A stretch of DNA of 44,661 nucleotides from contig NZ_CAMEFG010000027.1 in NCBI RefSeq assembly GCF_945915435.1, forward strand, positions 1 to 44,661, in the 5' to 3' direction. The DNA comes from an uncultured Paracoccus sp. (GTDB lineage: Bacteria; Pseudomonadota; Alphaproteobacteria; Rhodobacterales; Rhodobacteraceae). Each line of letters begins with the position of its first letter. Position 1 is the first letter of the stretch. The notes below the pieces were generated by a model. It had not been told where the DNA came from. It worked only from the letters and a program-made list of their open reading frames with translations, and did no database searches. Shown here one piece after another: positions 6,300 through 16,576 of the stretch. The position numbers were made by a program, and so were the translations under genes.

Positions 6300-9200
6300 A
6301 TGAATATCGACCTTTCCCGACGCGGCTTTCTAAGGCTGGCGGGGGCAGGTGCGGCGGCGACGACACTTGGGGCCATGGGCTTCGGCGCAGCGGAAGCCGC
6401 CGTTCAGGCCCATGTCCGCGACTTCAAGCTGGCCACCACCACCGAGACGCGCAACATCTGCACCTATTGCTCGGTCGCCTGCGGCATCATCCTTTATTCG
6501 AAAGGCGACATCGCTGCCGGTGAAACCGCCGAGCTGATCCACGTCGAAGGCGACGCCGACCACCCGACCAACCGCGGCACGCTGTGCCCCAAGGGCGCGG
6601 CGCTGAAATCCTTCGTCAAGTCGGAAACCCGCCTGACCCATCCGCGCTATCGCGCACCGGGTTCGGACCGCTGGCAGGAAGTTTCCTGGGACGAGGCCTT
6701 CGACAAGATCGCCCGCGCGCTCAAGGACGACCGCGACGCCAACCTGATCGAGAGAAACGAGCAGGGCGTTCCGGTCAACCGCCTGACGACGACCGGGTTC
6801 CTCGCCGCCTCGGCGACCACCAACGAAACCGCATGGGCGACCTGGAAAGTGGTCCGCTCGATGGGGATCGTAGGATTCGACAACCAGGCGCGCGTCTGAC
6901 ACGGCCCCACGGTGTCCAGTTTGGGCCCGACTTTTGGCCGTGGAGCGATGACGAACTCCTGGACCGACATCAAGAATACCGACCTCGTGATCATCATGGG
7001 CGGGAATGCTGCCGAGGCGCATCCCTGCGGCTTCAAATGGGTGACCGAGGCCAAGCACAACCGCGGCGCCAAGCTGATCGTGGTCGATCCGCGATTCAAC
7101 CGCTCGGCTTCGGTCGCGGATTACTACGCGCCGATCCGTCCGGGTTCGGACATCGCCTTCCTGATGGGGGTGATCCGCTGGTGTATCGAGAACGACAAGG
7201 TGCAGTGGGACTATGTCCGCAACTTCACCAACATGTCCTATCTGGTGCGCGAGGACTTCGGCTGGCAGGACGGCATGTTCACCGGCTATGACGAGGAAAC
7301 GCGCAATTACGACCAGGAAAGCTGGGAATACCAGATCGGCGAGGACGGCTATGTCCTGACCGACGAGACCTTGCAGAATCCGCGCTGCGTGTGGAACCTG
7401 CTCAAGGCCCATGTCGATGTCTATACGCCCGAATTCGTGGAAAAGGTCTGCGGGACGCCGAAAGAGCGTTTCCTGAAGATCTGCGAGATGATCGGCGAAT
7501 GCTCGACGCCGGACAAGACCATGACTTCGATGTATGCGCTTGGCTGGACCCAGCATTCCAAGGGCGCGCAGAACATCCGCGGCATGGCGATGTTGCAGCT
7601 TCTGCTGGGCAATATCGGCGTTCCGGGTGGGGGCATGAACGCGCTTCGCGGCCATTCCAACATCCAGGGCCTGACCGATGTGGGGCTGATGTCGAACCTG
7701 ATCCCCGGCTATCTGGCGATGCCGAAGGATTCGGAACCCGACTTCGAGACCTACATGTCCACGCGCGCCAACGCGCCCTTGCGGCCCAACCAGATGAGCT
7801 ACTGGCAGAATTACCGCAAGTTCATGGTCAGCTTCATGAAGTCCATGTGGGGCGACAATGCCACGGCGCAAAACGGCTGGGGCTATGACTGGCTGCCCAA
7901 GCTGGACGTGGCGGAATACGACGGGATGCGCATGTTCGACATGATGTCGAAGGGCGAGGTCAACGTCTATTTCTGCCAGGGCTTCAACCCGATCCTGTCC
8001 TTCCCCAACCGGGGCAAGCTGACCGAGGCGTTTTCCAGGCTGAAGCTTCTGGTGGTCATGGACCCTCTGGAGACGGAAACGGCCGCCTTCTGGGAAAACC
8101 ACGGCGCCTATAACGACGTGGACTCCGCCTCGATCCAGACCGAGGTGCTGGAACTGCCGACCACCTGTTTCGCCGAGGACGAAGGTGCCACGGTGAACTC
8201 GGGCCGGTGGCTGCAATGGCACTGGAAGGGGGCGACCCAGCCCGGCACGGCCAAGACCGACAACGAGATCATGGCCAACATCTACCAGCGTGTGCGCAAG
8301 CTTTACGAGGAAGAGGGCGGCAAGGTTCCCGAGCCGGTCCTGAACGTCGCCTGGGATTACGCCGATCCGCTGCATCCCACCGCCGAGGAACTGGCGAAGG
8401 AGCTGAACGGCAAGGCCCTTGCGGACCTGACCGATCCGGCCGATCCCGAAACCGTGCTGCGCCCGGCGGGCCAGCAGATTTCGGGCTTTGGCGAGCTGCG
8501 CGACGACGGCACCACCGCCGGCGCCTGCTGGATCTATGCCGGCTGCTGGACCGAGGACGGCAACATGATGGGCCGCCGCGACAACAGCGACCCCAGCGGC
8601 ATGGGCGTTCACCAGAACTGGTCCTTTGCCTGGCCCGCCAACCGGCGCATCCTGTATAACCGGGCGTCCTGCGACCTGGACGGCAGGCCGTGGGATCCCG
8701 AACGGGTGCTGATCGAATGGAACGGCGAGCGTTGGGTCGGTCCCGATGTCCCCGACATCGCCGTCACGGCCAACCCGCGCGAGGTCGGCCCGTTCATCAT
8801 GAACCCCGAGGGCACCAGCCGGTTCTTCAGCCGCAGGCTGATGCGGGACGGGCCTTTCCCGACCCATATGGAGCCGTTCGAAAGCCCTGTGGCCAACCCG
8901 CTCAACCCCTCGATGCGGGGCAACCCCGTCGCGCGGATATTCGAGCGTGACCTGGCCGACCTGGGAACCAGCGACGAGTTTCCGCTGGTCGCGACCTCGT
9001 ATCGCCTGACCGAGCATTTCCACTACTGGACCAAGCACAACGTCACCAATGCCGTGACGCAGCCCGAATTCTTCGTCGAAATCAGCGAGGAACTGGCCGC
9101 CGAAAAAGGCATCCAGAAGGGCGGCAGGGTCCGGGTGTGGTCCAATCGCGGTCAGGTCTGGGCGAAGGCCGTGGTCACCAGGCGGATCAGGCCGATGGTT

Positions 9201-9383
9201 TGCGATGGTAAGACCATCCATGTCGTCGGCATCCCGATCCACTGGGGCTTCAAGGGCGCGGCGCGCAAGGGCTTCGGCCCGAACACGCTGGGGCCTGTCG
9301 TGGGCGACGCCAATATCAGCACGCCCGAGTTCAAGGCCTTCCTTGTGAACATCGAACCCGCGGAAGGAGGCGCGATCGCATGA
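6300..9383 (+). CDS. fdnG: Formate dehydrogenase-N/O type alpha subunit, selenoprotein (UGA = Sec at codon 200)
   Basis: This is the catalytic subunit that oxidises formate to CO2 at a molybdenum bis-pterin centre on the periplasmic side. It has a Tat signal ([14 protein letters not shown] at 6-19) and a 4Fe-4S site with Cys54, Cys57, Cys61 and Cys96 (CTYCSVAC, then GTLCPKG). The in-frame TGA at 6897-6899 falls exactly where FdnG/FdoG have selenocysteine, in DNQARV-Sec-HGPT. The frame then continues with [15 protein letters not shown] and the full molybdopterin oxidoreductase body. Read through, the protein is 1,027 residues, normal for the family. A SECIS-like hairpin directly follows the TGA, and selA, selB, selC and selD lie nearby. 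The stop overlaps the beta-subunit start by four bases. Automated callers may split it into 6300-6899 and 6912-9383. Confidence 0.97.
6897..6927 (+). promoter_or_regulatory. Bacterial SECIS element with selenocysteine UGA codon
   Basis: The TGA at 6897-6899 is followed by an 11-base lower part and a small hairpin at 6911-6927 (GGTGTCC, loop AGTTT, GGGCC). This is the spacing of the E. coli fdhF/fdnG SECIS. The loop keeps the G-U step that SelB contacts in E. coli, but the bulged base on the 5' side appears to be G rather than the usual U, with two G-U pairs in the stem. The element would place SelB-GTP-Sec-tRNA at the ribosome. Confidence 0.75.
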
Positions 9384-10366
9384 AGGATCTAGCTCCCGAA
9401 CCGACCACGGCGCAGGCGAACCCCCCGGTTCAGCCGATGGAGTCGAACCTTCTGCCCTCGGATGTGGTGCGGGTTTCGGCGACGTCGAACGTGCCGCAGC
9501 CCGAACGGCAGTTGACCAAGGTCGCCAAGCTGATCGACGTCAGCAAATGCATCGGCTGCAAGGCCTGTCAGGCCGCCTGCGTGGAATGGAACGACACCCA
9601 TCCGGCGCTTGAGGAAAACGTGGGGGTTTACGACAACCCCCACGACCTGACGCCCGAGATGTTCACCCTGATGCGGTTCACCGAATACGAGAACCCGCAG
9701 ACGGGCGACTTCGAATGGCTGATCCGCAAGGACGGTTGCATGCATTGCGAGGATCCGGGCTGCCTGAAGGCCTGCCCGGCCCCCGGCGCCATCGTGCAAT
9801 ATTCGAACGGGATCGTCGATTTTATCAGCGACAACTGCATCGGCTGCGGCTATTGCGTGCAGGGCTGCCCCTTCGACATCCCGCGCATCCACAAGACCGC
9901 GCATGTGTCGAAGAAATGCACGCTCTGTTCCGACCGCGTGGCGGTGGGGCAAGGCCCGGCCTGCGCCAAGGCCTGCCCGACCGAATGCATCTCTTTCGGC
10001 ACGAAAGAGGACATGATCGCCAAGGCCGAGGGCCGGATCGAGGATCTGAAATCGCGCGGCTACGACAATGCCGGGCTTTACGATCCGCAAGGCGTCGGCG
10101 GCACGCATGTGATGTATGTGCTGCACCATGCCGACCAGCCCTCGCTTTACGCGGGGCTGCCGGACGATCCGCAGATCTCGCCGCTGGTTCAGGGCTGGAA
10201 AGGCCCGGCCAAGACGGCAGGGATGGCGGTCGCTGGTCTGGCGGCTGCGGGCGCGGTGCTGCACGGGTTGCTTGCCCGACCCAACGAGGTGTCCGAGCAT
10301 GAAGAGCAAGAGGCCGAGGTGCTGGTCGATCAGGGCGGTCGGGATAACGATGGAGGGCAGGCGTGA
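9380..10366 (+). CDS. fdnH: Formate dehydrogenase beta subunit (four 4Fe-4S electron-transfer protein)
   Basis: This subunit carries electrons from the alpha subunit to the membrane cytochrome b. The 328-residue protein contains four ferredoxin-type cysteine groups: [11 protein letters not shown] near 57, [13 protein letters not shown] near 120, [11 protein letters not shown] near 153 and CTLCSDRV...CAKAC near 180-200. The C-terminus has one hydrophobic helix ([19 protein letters not shown]) that should anchor it in the membrane, as in FdnH/FdoH. There is an N-terminal extension of about 50 residues before the first iron-sulfur site, rich in proline and alanine. It overlaps the alpha gene by four bases and the gamma gene by one. 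Confidence 0.95.
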   Translation: MKDLAPEPTTAQANPPVQPMESNLLPSDVVRVSATSNVPQPERQLTKVAKLIDVSKCIGCKACQAACVEWNDTHPALEENVGVYDNPHDLTPEMFTLMRFTEYENPQTGDFEWLIRKDGCMHCEDPGCLKACPAPGAIVQYSNGIVDFISDNCIGCGYCVQGCPFDIPRIHKTAHVSKKCTLCSDRVAVGQGPACAKACPTECISFGTKEDMIAKAEGRIEDLKSRGYDNAGLYDPQGVGGTHVMYVLHHADQPSLYAGLPDDPQISPLVQGWKGPAKTAGMAVAGLAAAGAVLHGLLARPNEVSEHEEQEAEVLVDQGGRDNDGGQA

Positions 10367-11058
10367 TGTCGAAGGATAAGCTTGTCTATTCCGCCCGCGG
10401 CGATGTGATCGAGGCGAAAAAGCCCGTGGTGGTCAACCGCTATCGCGGCTTCACCCGCGCCAATCACTGGCTGACGGCGGGTTGCATGGTCGTGCTGATC
10501 CTGTCGGGTTTCGCCTTCTTCCACCCCGCGCTTTACGGGCTGACCGGACTGTTCGGCGGGGGCCAGACAACGCGCTGGCTGCATCCCATCGTCGGCGTGG
10601 TGCTGGCGGTCAGCTTCCTTGGGCTGTTCTTGCAGATGTGGAAGCTGAACCTGCCCCGCCGCGAGGATGTCGAGTGGAGCCGCAACATCGGCGACGTCCT
10701 GAAAGGCAACGAGGAAAACCTGCCCGAACTTGGCAAATACAATGCCGGGCAGAAGCTGGTCTTCTGGGGCATGACGGTCCTGATCGTCACCATGGCCGTC
10801 ACCGGCGTCATGATCTGGGAGGAATATTTCCCCGGCCTCGTCTCGATCCCTGCCCGCCGGGTGGCGGTGGTGATCCATGCGCTGGCCGCCGTCGGCTCGG
10901 TCCTGATCCTGATCCTGCATGTCTACGCGGCCTTCTGGACGCGCGGCACCCTGCGTGCCATGACGCGCGGCACCGTGACCGGGGGCTGGGCCTTCCGCCA
11001 CCATCGCAAATGGCTGCGGGAACTGGCTGGACGCGAGGACGGCCGCAAGGCAGAATGA
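10366..11058 (+). CDS. fdnI: Formate dehydrogenase gamma subunit, cytochrome b556
   Basis: This membrane-bound di-heme cytochrome b anchors the formate dehydrogenase and passes electrons to quinone. The 230-residue protein shows four hydrophobic helices with histidines in family positions: RANHWLTAGC, TRWLHPIVG, the third helix around VFWGMTVLIV, and VVIHALAAVGSV with LILHVYAAFW. The ATG at 10366 is preferred over a GTG at 10363 because the GGAGGG ribosome site lies 7 bases before it. It is the last gene of the structural operon, and a hairpin follows at 11083. Confidence 0.93.
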   Translation: MSKDKLVYSARGDVIEAKKPVVVNRYRGFTRANHWLTAGCMVVLILSGFAFFHPALYGLTGLFGGGQTTRWLHPIVGVVLAVSFLGLFLQMWKLNLPRREDVEWSRNIGDVLKGNEENLPELGKYNAGQKLVFWGMTVLIVTMAVTGVMIWEEYFPGLVSIPARRVAVVIHALAAVGSVLILILHVYAAFWTRGTLRAMTRGTVTGGWAFRHHRKWLRELAGREDGRKAE

Positions 11059-11082
11059 CGCCCTGAAAGCGGTCCGAAAACC

Positions 11083-11110
11083 GGCCCTTCGCCCGCGCGG
11101 GGGGCCTTTT
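11083..11110 (+). terminator. Rho-independent terminator after the formate dehydrogenase structural genes
   Basis: GGCCC at 11083-11087 pairs with GGGCC at 11102-11106, with a further CCCGCGCGGG dyad inside, and TTTT follows at 11107-11110. It sits 25 bases after the gamma-subunit stop and 46 bases before fdhE. It could lower readthrough from the abundant structural transcript into the maturation genes. Confidence 0.6.
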
Positions 11111-11137
11111 CCTTTCAACGGCCTGCGCAGCGGGTCT

Positions 11138-11143
11138 TACAAT
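11138..11143 (+). promoter_or_regulatory. Possible -10 element for fdhE-selAB
   Basis: TACAAT matches the -10 consensus in five of six bases and lies just past the terminator. The -35 match is weak (TTCAAC, 18 bases upstream), and a start near 11150 would barely include the GGAG ribosome site at 11148. It is therefore only a candidate for a secondary promoter. Confidence 0.25.
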
Positions 11144-11156
11144 ATGCGGAGCGTCC

Positions 11157-12068
11157 ATGTCGCAGGATGTGCAACCCGACCCCTCGATGATCGGCGGAGT
11201 GCCGACCCCGCCCTTCGCCTTCCTGCCCGACCCGGTGGCGCTGTTCCAGACCCGCGCCAAGCGGCTGGCCTTTCTGGCCGAAACCAGCGAATTGGCGCCC
11301 TATCTGCGCTTCCTGGCCGATCTGGCCCGCTTGCAGGCGCGGCTTTGCGTGACCTTGCCCGCCGTCCAGCCCGTGTCAGCCGCGCGGCAAAAGCAGGCCG
11401 CGCAAGGGGAAATGCCCCCCATCGACCGGCTGTCGCTGGTCACCGATCCGGCCTTGGCGCAGGTGCTGGATGCGCTGTGCGAGGGCGCGACTGATCTGGA
11501 AATGCCCGCCCCCGCGCGGCTGGCGCTGGACGCCGTGCGCGCCGCCAGCGAAAGCGACCGCCATTGGCTGCTGACGAATATCCTTTCCGATCACGTCCCC
11601 GAGGACAGCACCGCCCCGCATCTGTTTGCCGCCGCCGCCGTGCAGGTCCATCTGGCGCGGCTGTCCGCCACGCTGGACGCGGATGCGCTGGTCCCGGTCG
11701 GCACCGGGGTTTGCCCGTCCTGCGGCGGCAAGCCGGTCACATCCTCGGTCATGGCCCGGCAGGGGATCGAGAACATCCGCTACGCCACCTGCGCCTGCTG
11801 CGCCACGCAATGGAACGAGGTGCGGGTGAAATGCCTCTGCTGCGGCTCGACCAAGGGGATCGGCTATCGCTCGGTCGAAACCACTGATGCCACGGTGAAG
11901 GCCGAGATCTGCCGCGAGTGCAAGTCATGGGTCAAGATCTTCTACCTTGCGAAGAACCCCAGCCTTGACCCGGTGGCCGACGACATCGGCTCGGTCGGGC
12001 TGGACATGCTGATGGGAAAGACCGATTACAGGCGGGGCGGGTTCAACCCCTATCTGATAGGCTATTGA
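11157..12068 (+). CDS. fdhE: Formate dehydrogenase accessory protein FdhE
   Basis: FdhE is a cytoplasmic maturation factor for membrane formate dehydrogenases. It binds the catalytic subunit and is needed for active, Tat-exported enzyme. The 303-residue product has the family's C-terminal metal-binding half with four CxxC pairs: CPSCGG near 182, CACC near 206, CLCCGS near 222 and CREC near 248. It closes with the GFNPYLIGY type tail. The ATG at 11157 has a GGAG ribosome site about 5 bases upstream. Its stop overlaps the selA start, so it is coupled to the selenium genes. Confidence 0.93.
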   Translation: MSQDVQPDPSMIGGVPTPPFAFLPDPVALFQTRAKRLAFLAETSELAPYLRFLADLARLQARLCVTLPAVQPVSAARQKQAAQGEMPPIDRLSLVTDPALAQVLDALCEGATDLEMPAPARLALDAVRAASESDRHWLLTNILSDHVPEDSTAPHLFAAAAVQVHLARLSATLDADALVPVGTGVCPSCGGKPVTSSVMARQGIENIRYATCACCATQWNEVRVKCLCCGSTKGIGYRSVETTDATVKAEICRECKSWVKIFYLAKNPSLDPVADDIGSVGLDMLMGKTDYRRGGFNPYLIGY

Positions 12069-13444
12069 TGCAGGATTTCCGCGCGCTCCCTTCCGTCGAT
12101 CAGTTCCTGCAAGGGCAGGCGGGCCAGGCGCTGGTGGCCCGGCATGGCCGCGCGGCGGTGATCGCAGGGCTGCGGGCGCGGCTGGACGCTGCGCGTCAGG
12201 CGATCCACGAAGGGGCTGATGGGGCGGCGCTGGCGCAGGGCATCAAGGCCGCTCTGGCCGAGGATCTGGCGCGGTCGGCGACCTCCGGCCTGCGTCCGGT
12301 GCTGAACCTGACCGGGACGGTTTTGCACACCAATCTGGGCCGCGCTTTGCTGGCCGAAGCCGCGATCAAGGCGGCCCGCGCCGCGATGGCCAACCCGCTG
12401 GCGCTGGAGTTCGACCTTGACGGCGGCGGGCGCGGCCAGCGCGACGACCACCTGCGCGGGCTCTTGCGCGAATTGACCGGGGCCGAGGACGCCACCATCG
12501 TCAACAACAACGCCGCCGCCGTGCTGATCGCGCTGAACACGCTGGCCGAGGGGCGCGAGGCCGTGGTCTCGCGCGGGGAACTGATCGAGATCGGCGGTGC
12601 CTTCCGCATGCCCGACATCATGGCCCGCGCCGGCGCGAAGCTGGTCGAGGTCGGCACCACCAATCGCACCCATCCCCGCGACTACCAATCCGCGATCACG
12701 CCGGAAACCGGGGTGATCCTGAAGGTCCATCCCTCGAATTACCGCATCGAGGGCTTCACCGCCGAGGTGCCCGCCAGCGCGCTGGCCCCCATCGCGCAAG
12801 CGGCGGGGGCGGCGCTGGTGAACGACCTGGGTTCCGGCTCGCTGGTCGATCTGTCGGCTTACGGGCTGCGGCGCGAGCCGACCGTGGCCGAAGCCGTGGC
12901 CGAGGGTGCGGATATCGTCACCTTCTCGGGCGACAAACTGCTGGGCGGGCCGCAGGCGGGCTTCATCGTCGGGCGGCGCGAGCTGATCGCGCAGATCAAC
13001 CGCAACCCGCTGAAACGCGCCCTGCGGCTGGACAAGATCCGCATCGCGGCGCTCGAGGCCACGCTGCGCCTCTACCGCGACCCCGACCGGCTGGCCGAGC
13101 GCCTGCCCACCCTGCGCGACCTTGCCCGCCCGCAGGCGCAGATCGCAGCACAAGCCGCGGGGCTTGCCCCGCAGGTGGCGGCGGCCTTGGCCCCGCTCGG
13201 CTTCCACGCCGCGCCCTGCGATTGCGCCAGCCAGATCGGCTCGGGCGCGCTGCCCACCGACACGATCCCTAGCGCGGGGCTGCGCCTGACCGGCAAGGGG
13301 GGCGATGCGCCCGACCGGCTGTCGGCCCGGCTGCGGGCGCTGCCGGTGCCGGTGATCGGCCATATCCGCGACGGCGCGCTGGTGCTGGACCTGCGCTGCC
13401 TGCATGACGACGCGGCGCTGCTGGACGCCTTGGCGGCGCTATGA
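12068..13444 (+). CDS. selA: L-seryl-tRNA(Sec) selenium transferase SelA
   Basis: SelA converts Ser-tRNA(Sec) to Sec-tRNA(Sec) with selenophosphate, using pyridoxal phosphate. The 458-residue protein shows the family blocks [19 protein letters not shown] near 78, TNRTHPRDY near 198 and the cofactor lysine in [13 protein letters not shown] (Lys290). The ATG at 12068 shares its A with the fdhE stop; a TTG one codon earlier is less likely. Its end overlaps selB by four bases. The fdhE-selA-selB order ties selenocysteine synthesis to formate dehydrogenase maturation. Confidence 0.97.
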   Translation: MQDFRALPSVDQFLQGQAGQALVARHGRAAVIAGLRARLDAARQAIHEGADGAALAQGIKAALAEDLARSATSGLRPVLNLTGTVLHTNLGRALLAEAAIKAARAAMANPLALEFDLDGGGRGQRDDHLRGLLRELTGAEDATIVNNNAAAVLIALNTLAEGREAVVSRGELIEIGGAFRMPDIMARAGAKLVEVGTTNRTHPRDYQSAITPETGVILKVHPSNYRIEGFTAEVPASALAPIAQAAGAALVNDLGSGSLVDLSAYGLRREPTVAEAVAEGADIVTFSGDKLLGGPQAGFIVGRRELIAQINRNPLKRALRLDKIRIAALEATLRLYRDPDRLAERLPTLRDLARPQAQIAAQAAGLAPQVAAALAPLGFHAAPCDCASQIGSGALPTDTIPSAGLRLTGKGGDAPDRLSARLRALPVPVIGHIRDGALVLDLRCLHDDAALLDALAAL

Positions 13445-15345
13445 TCGTAGGCACCGCGGGCCATATCGACCACGGCAAGACCGCGCTGGTCCATGCGCTG
13501 ACCGGCACCGATGCCGACCGGCTGGCCGAGGAAAAGGCGCGCGGCATCACCATCGACCTAGGCTTCGCCTATGCCGATCTGGGCGGCGGCAGGGTCACCG
13601 GCTTCGTCGATGTGCCGGGGCATGAGCGGCTGATCCACACCATGCTGGCCGGTGCGGGCGGCATCGACATGGCGCTGCTGGCCGTTGCCGCCGATGACGG
13701 GATCATGCCGCAGACGCGCGAGCATCTGGCAATTCTGGGGCTTCTGGGCATCACCCGCGGCATCGTCGCGCTGACCAAGGCCGACCTTGCCGACGCCGCG
13801 CGGCGTCAGGCGGTGACGGCGCAGATTCGTGATGCACTGGCCGGGACCGGCCTGCGCGGCGCGCCGGTGATGGCGGTGTCCTCGGTCACGGGCGAGGGGA
13901 TCGCCACCCTGCGCGATGCGCTGATCGTGGCCGAGGCGGAAACGGGGCAGCGCCGCGCCGCCGGTCCCTTCCGGCTGGCGGTGGACCGCAGCTTTACCCT
14001 GTCCGGCGCGGGCACGGTGGTCACGGGCACGGTGCTGTCGGGGCGCGTCGCGGTGGATGACATCGTCACCGTCAGCCCCTCGGGCCAAGTGGCGCGGGTG
14101 CGTGGCATCCATGCGCAGAACCGCAAATCCGCCGAGGGGCTGGCCGGGCAGCGATGCGCGCTGAACCTCGCGGGCGAGGGCATTTCCAAGGACGCGCTGC
14201 ATCGCGGCGACATGGTGCTGACCCCCGCGCTGCACGCCCCCACGCAGCGCATCGACGCCCGGCTGTCGGTGCTGGCGGGCGAGCCACGCGCCATCGGCAC
14301 GTGGTTCCCGGTCCACCTGCACAGCCATTCCGTTGAACTCGGCGCGCGGATCGTGCCGCTGGCCGGGCCGATTGCGCCGGGCGAAAGCGGGCTGGTCCAG
14401 CTTGTGCTGGACCGTCCCATCGCCGCGCTGGCGGGCGACCGTTTCATCCTGCGCGACACCTCGGCCAGCCGCACCATCGGCGGCGGGCGCTTCCTGGACC
14501 TGCGCCCCCCCGCCCGCAAGCGCGGCACGCCCCAGCGGCTGGCGCTGCTGGACGCCGCGCGCGAGACCGATCCCGCCCGCGCGCTGGCGGCCACGCTGGC
14601 GCTGGCGCCGGTGGATATGCCCGGCTTCATGCGCGACCGGGGCCTTGCCCCCGAGACCCTGTCCGACCTGATCGCCAAGGCCGGGGCCGAGACCATCGGC
14701 CCGCTGGCCCTGTCGCGCGACAGCCTGCAAGTCCTGCGCGCCGACCTGATCCGGGTGCTGGGCGATTTCCACGCGGAAAACCCCGATCTGGCCGGGCTGG
14801 GGCGCGAGAAGCTGCGGATGACCCTGACCCCGCGCCTGCCCAAGGAGGAATTCCTGACCTTCCTGCGGCAAGAGGCCGGCGCGCGCCGCATCGTGCTGGA
14901 CGGCGCCTTCCTGCGGCTGCCGGGCCACGAGGTCACGCTTGCCCCCGAGGACGAGGCGCTTTTCCAGCGCATCCTGCCCCTGCTTCTGGGCGAGGGGCGC
15001 TTCCGCCCGCCGCGCGTGCGCGATTTCGCAACCGAATTCGGAATGGACGAACGCGAGGTGCGCCGCGTGATGAAGCTGACCCAACGTCTTGGCCGCACCG
15101 ACCAGATCGCGCGGGACCATTTCTTCGCGCGCGAGGTCACGGTGGAAATGGTGGCGATCATTCACGACGTCGCGCGCGAGGCCGAGGACGGCTGGTTCAC
15201 CGCCCCGGCCTTTCGCGACCGGGTGCAGAACGGGCGCAAGGTCGCGATCGAGATCCTCGATTTCTTCGACCGCCTCGGCCTGACCTTGCGCCGTGGCGAT
15301 TTACGTCGCATAAACCCGCATCGCGCCGACCTGTTTTCCGGCTAG
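13441..15345 (+). CDS. selB: Selenocysteine-specific elongation factor SelB
   Basis: SelB is the EF-Tu-like GTPase that carries Sec-tRNA(Sec) and binds the SECIS hairpin to deliver it at UGA. In the 634-residue protein the GTPase motifs are GHIDHGKT (7-14), DVPGHE (57-62) and TKAD (112-115). Beta-barrel domains follow, and then a long C-terminal part of winged-helix repeats that should recognise SECIS. The length is in the normal SelB range. The ATG overlaps the selA stop. The selC tRNA begins 11 bases after its stop codon. Confidence 0.97.
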   Translation: MIVGTAGHIDHGKTALVHALTGTDADRLAEEKARGITIDLGFAYADLGGGRVTGFVDVPGHERLIHTMLAGAGGIDMALLAVAADDGIMPQTREHLAILGLLGITRGIVALTKADLADAARRQAVTAQIRDALAGTGLRGAPVMAVSSVTGEGIATLRDALIVAEAETGQRRAAGPFRLAVDRSFTLSGAGTVVTGTVLSGRVAVDDIVTVSPSGQVARVRGIHAQNRKSAEGLAGQRCALNLAGEGISKDALHRGDMVLTPALHAPTQRIDARLSVLAGEPRAIGTWFPVHLHSHSVELGARIVPLAGPIAPGESGLVQLVLDRPIAALAGDRFILRDTSASRTIGGGRFLDLRPPARKRGTPQRLALLDAARETDPARALAATLALAPVDMPGFMRDRGLAPETLSDLIAKAGAETIGPLALSRDSLQVLRADLIRVLGDFHAENPDLAGLGREKLRMTLTPRLPKEEFLTFLRQEAGARRIVLDGAFLRLPGHEVTLAPEDEALFQRILPLLLGEGRFRPPRVRDFATEFGMDEREVRRVMKLTQRLGRTDQIARDHFFAREVTVEMVAIIHDVAREAEDGWFTAPAFRDRVQNGRKVAIEILDFFDRLGLTLRRGDLRRINPHRADLFSG

Positions 15346-15356
15346 GCGGCGATCAC

Positions 15357-15452
15357 GGAAGGAAATCGTCCCCGGTGGGGCGGCTGGTCTTCAAAACCGG
15401 TTGGGGCAGCGAGCCTGTCCCGGGTGGGTTCGACTCCCACTTCCTTCCGCCA
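15357..15452 (+). tRNA. selC: tRNA-Sec (anticodon TCA)
   Basis: This is a 96-base selenocysteine tRNA including an encoded CCA end. It has the long 8-bp acceptor stem (GGAAGGAA with TTCCTTCC), the anticodon arm CTGGT-CTTCAAA-ACCGG with TCA at 15391-15393, and an extended variable arm (about 7 bp, GGGGCAG with CTGTCCC). The T arm is GTGGG-TTCGACT-CCCAC, and G is the discriminator base. All of this matches bacterial selC. It lies between selB and the convergent selD, whose stop codon starts three bases after the CCA. Confidence 0.97.
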
Positions 15453-15454
15453 AT

Positions 15455-16498
15455 TCAGCCGATATGCAGCCCCTCGCCCTGCGTGATCCCGCCGATGACG
15501 GCGGCTTCGGCAAAGCCGTGGCGGGCGAAGCAGGCCAGCACCTGATCCACGCTGTCCGCGGCGCAGGCGACCAGCAGCCCGCCGCTGGTCTGGGGATCGG
15601 TGATCAGCGCGCGATCCGCATTGGGCAGGCCGGGCGCCCTGACGCGGGCGCCGTAGCTGTCCCAGTTGCGCGCAGATGCGCCGGTGACATGGCCCGCCGC
15701 GATCAGATCGCGCGTGCCTTCCAGCACCGGCAGCCGGGTCGGGTCCAGCCGCACCGCGCAGCCCGCGCCGCGCGCCATTTCCAGCGCATGGCCGGCAAGG
15801 CCGAAGCCGGTCACGTCGGTCATCGCGTGGACGCCCTCCAGCCGCGCCAGGTCGGGGCCGGGCGTGTTCAGCCGCGTCGTCGTCGCCACCATGCGCGCAT
15901 AGCCCGCGCCGTCCAGCGCGCCTTTCTTCAGCGCCGCCGAGCAGATGCCGACGCCCAAAGGCTTGCCCAGGATCAGCACGTCGCCCGCCCGCGCATCGGC
16001 ATTGCGCTTGAGATGCGCGGGATCGACCAGGCCGATGGCGACCAGCCCATAGATCGGCTCGACCGAGTCGATGGTATGGCCGCCCGCGACCACGATCCCC
16101 GCCGCCTGACAGGCCGCCGCACCCCCGGCAAGGATCGCGCCGATGGTGGCGGTGGAAAGGCGGTTGACCGGCATCCCCACCAGCGCCAGTGCGAAGATCG
16201 GCGTGGCCCCCATCGCATAGACGTCGCTGATCGCATTGGTCGCGGCGATGCGCCCGAAATCGGTGGGATCGTCGACGATGGGCATGAAGAAATCGGTGGT
16301 CGCGACCACGGCTTGGCGGTCGTTGATCCGGTAGACGGCGGCATCGTCCGAGGTCTCGGTCCCGACCAGCAGTTCGGGCGGGACGGGCAGGGCGGGCGCG
16401 CTGCGCAGGATGCCTTCGAGCACGCCGGGGGCGATCTTGCAGCCGCAGCCGCCTCCGTGGGACAGCGAGGTCAGGCGCGGTTCGGTCGTCTCGGTCAT
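15455..16498 (-). CDS. selD: Selenide, water dikinase SelD
   Basis: SelD makes selenophosphate from selenide and ATP, the selenium donor for SelA. The 347-residue product has the glycine-rich active-site loop SHGGGCGCKI with Cys18 at the catalytic position, where some homologues have selenocysteine. It also has ATTDFFMPIVDDPTDFGRIAATNA and the PURM/AIRS-type body ending DPQTSGGLLVACA. It is on the strand opposite fdhE-selAB, with its end just past selC. A GGAG ribosome site lies about 8 bases before the ATG. The upstream gap holds a perfect 12-base palindrome at 16544-16555 (GCCGATATCGGC) of unknown meaning. Confidence 0.96.
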   Translation of the reverse strand: MTETTEPRLTSLSHGGGCGCKIAPGVLEGILRSAPALPVPPELLVGTETSDDAAVYRINDRQAVVATTDFFMPIVDDPTDFGRIAATNAISDVYAMGATPIFALALVGMPVNRLSTATIGAILAGGAAACQAAGIVVAGGHTIDSVEPIYGLVAIGLVDPAHLKRNADARAGDVLILGKPLGVGICSAALKKGALDGAGYARMVATTTRLNTPGPDLARLEGVHAMTDVTGFGLAGHALEMARGAGCAVRLDPTRLPVLEGTRDLIAAGHVTGASARNWDSYGARVRAPGLPNADRALITDPQTSGGLLVACAADSVDQVLACFARHGFAEAAVIGGITQGEGLHIG

Positions 16499-16576
16499 GC
16501 GGGCAGGCTCCGGCTTGGATGGGCGAAATCAGCGCGCATTCTGGCCGATATCGGCGGGAAGGGAAAGGCGGGTGCT

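Noticed and set aside
6300..6899. Formate dehydrogenase alpha as a pseudogene with a premature stop
   Set aside because: The TGA is exactly at the known selenocysteine position, a SECIS-like hairpin follows, and all sel genes are present.
6330..9242. A 970-codon open frame on the minus strand opposite the formate dehydrogenase alpha gene
   Set aside because: It is a GC-rich mirror frame with no recognisable domain, and it lies fully antisense to a well-conserved selenoprotein gene.
16544..16555. Perfect 12-base palindrome upstream of selD as an operator
   Set aside because: A single short GC-rich palindrome has a fair chance of occurring, and no regulator or second copy supports it.
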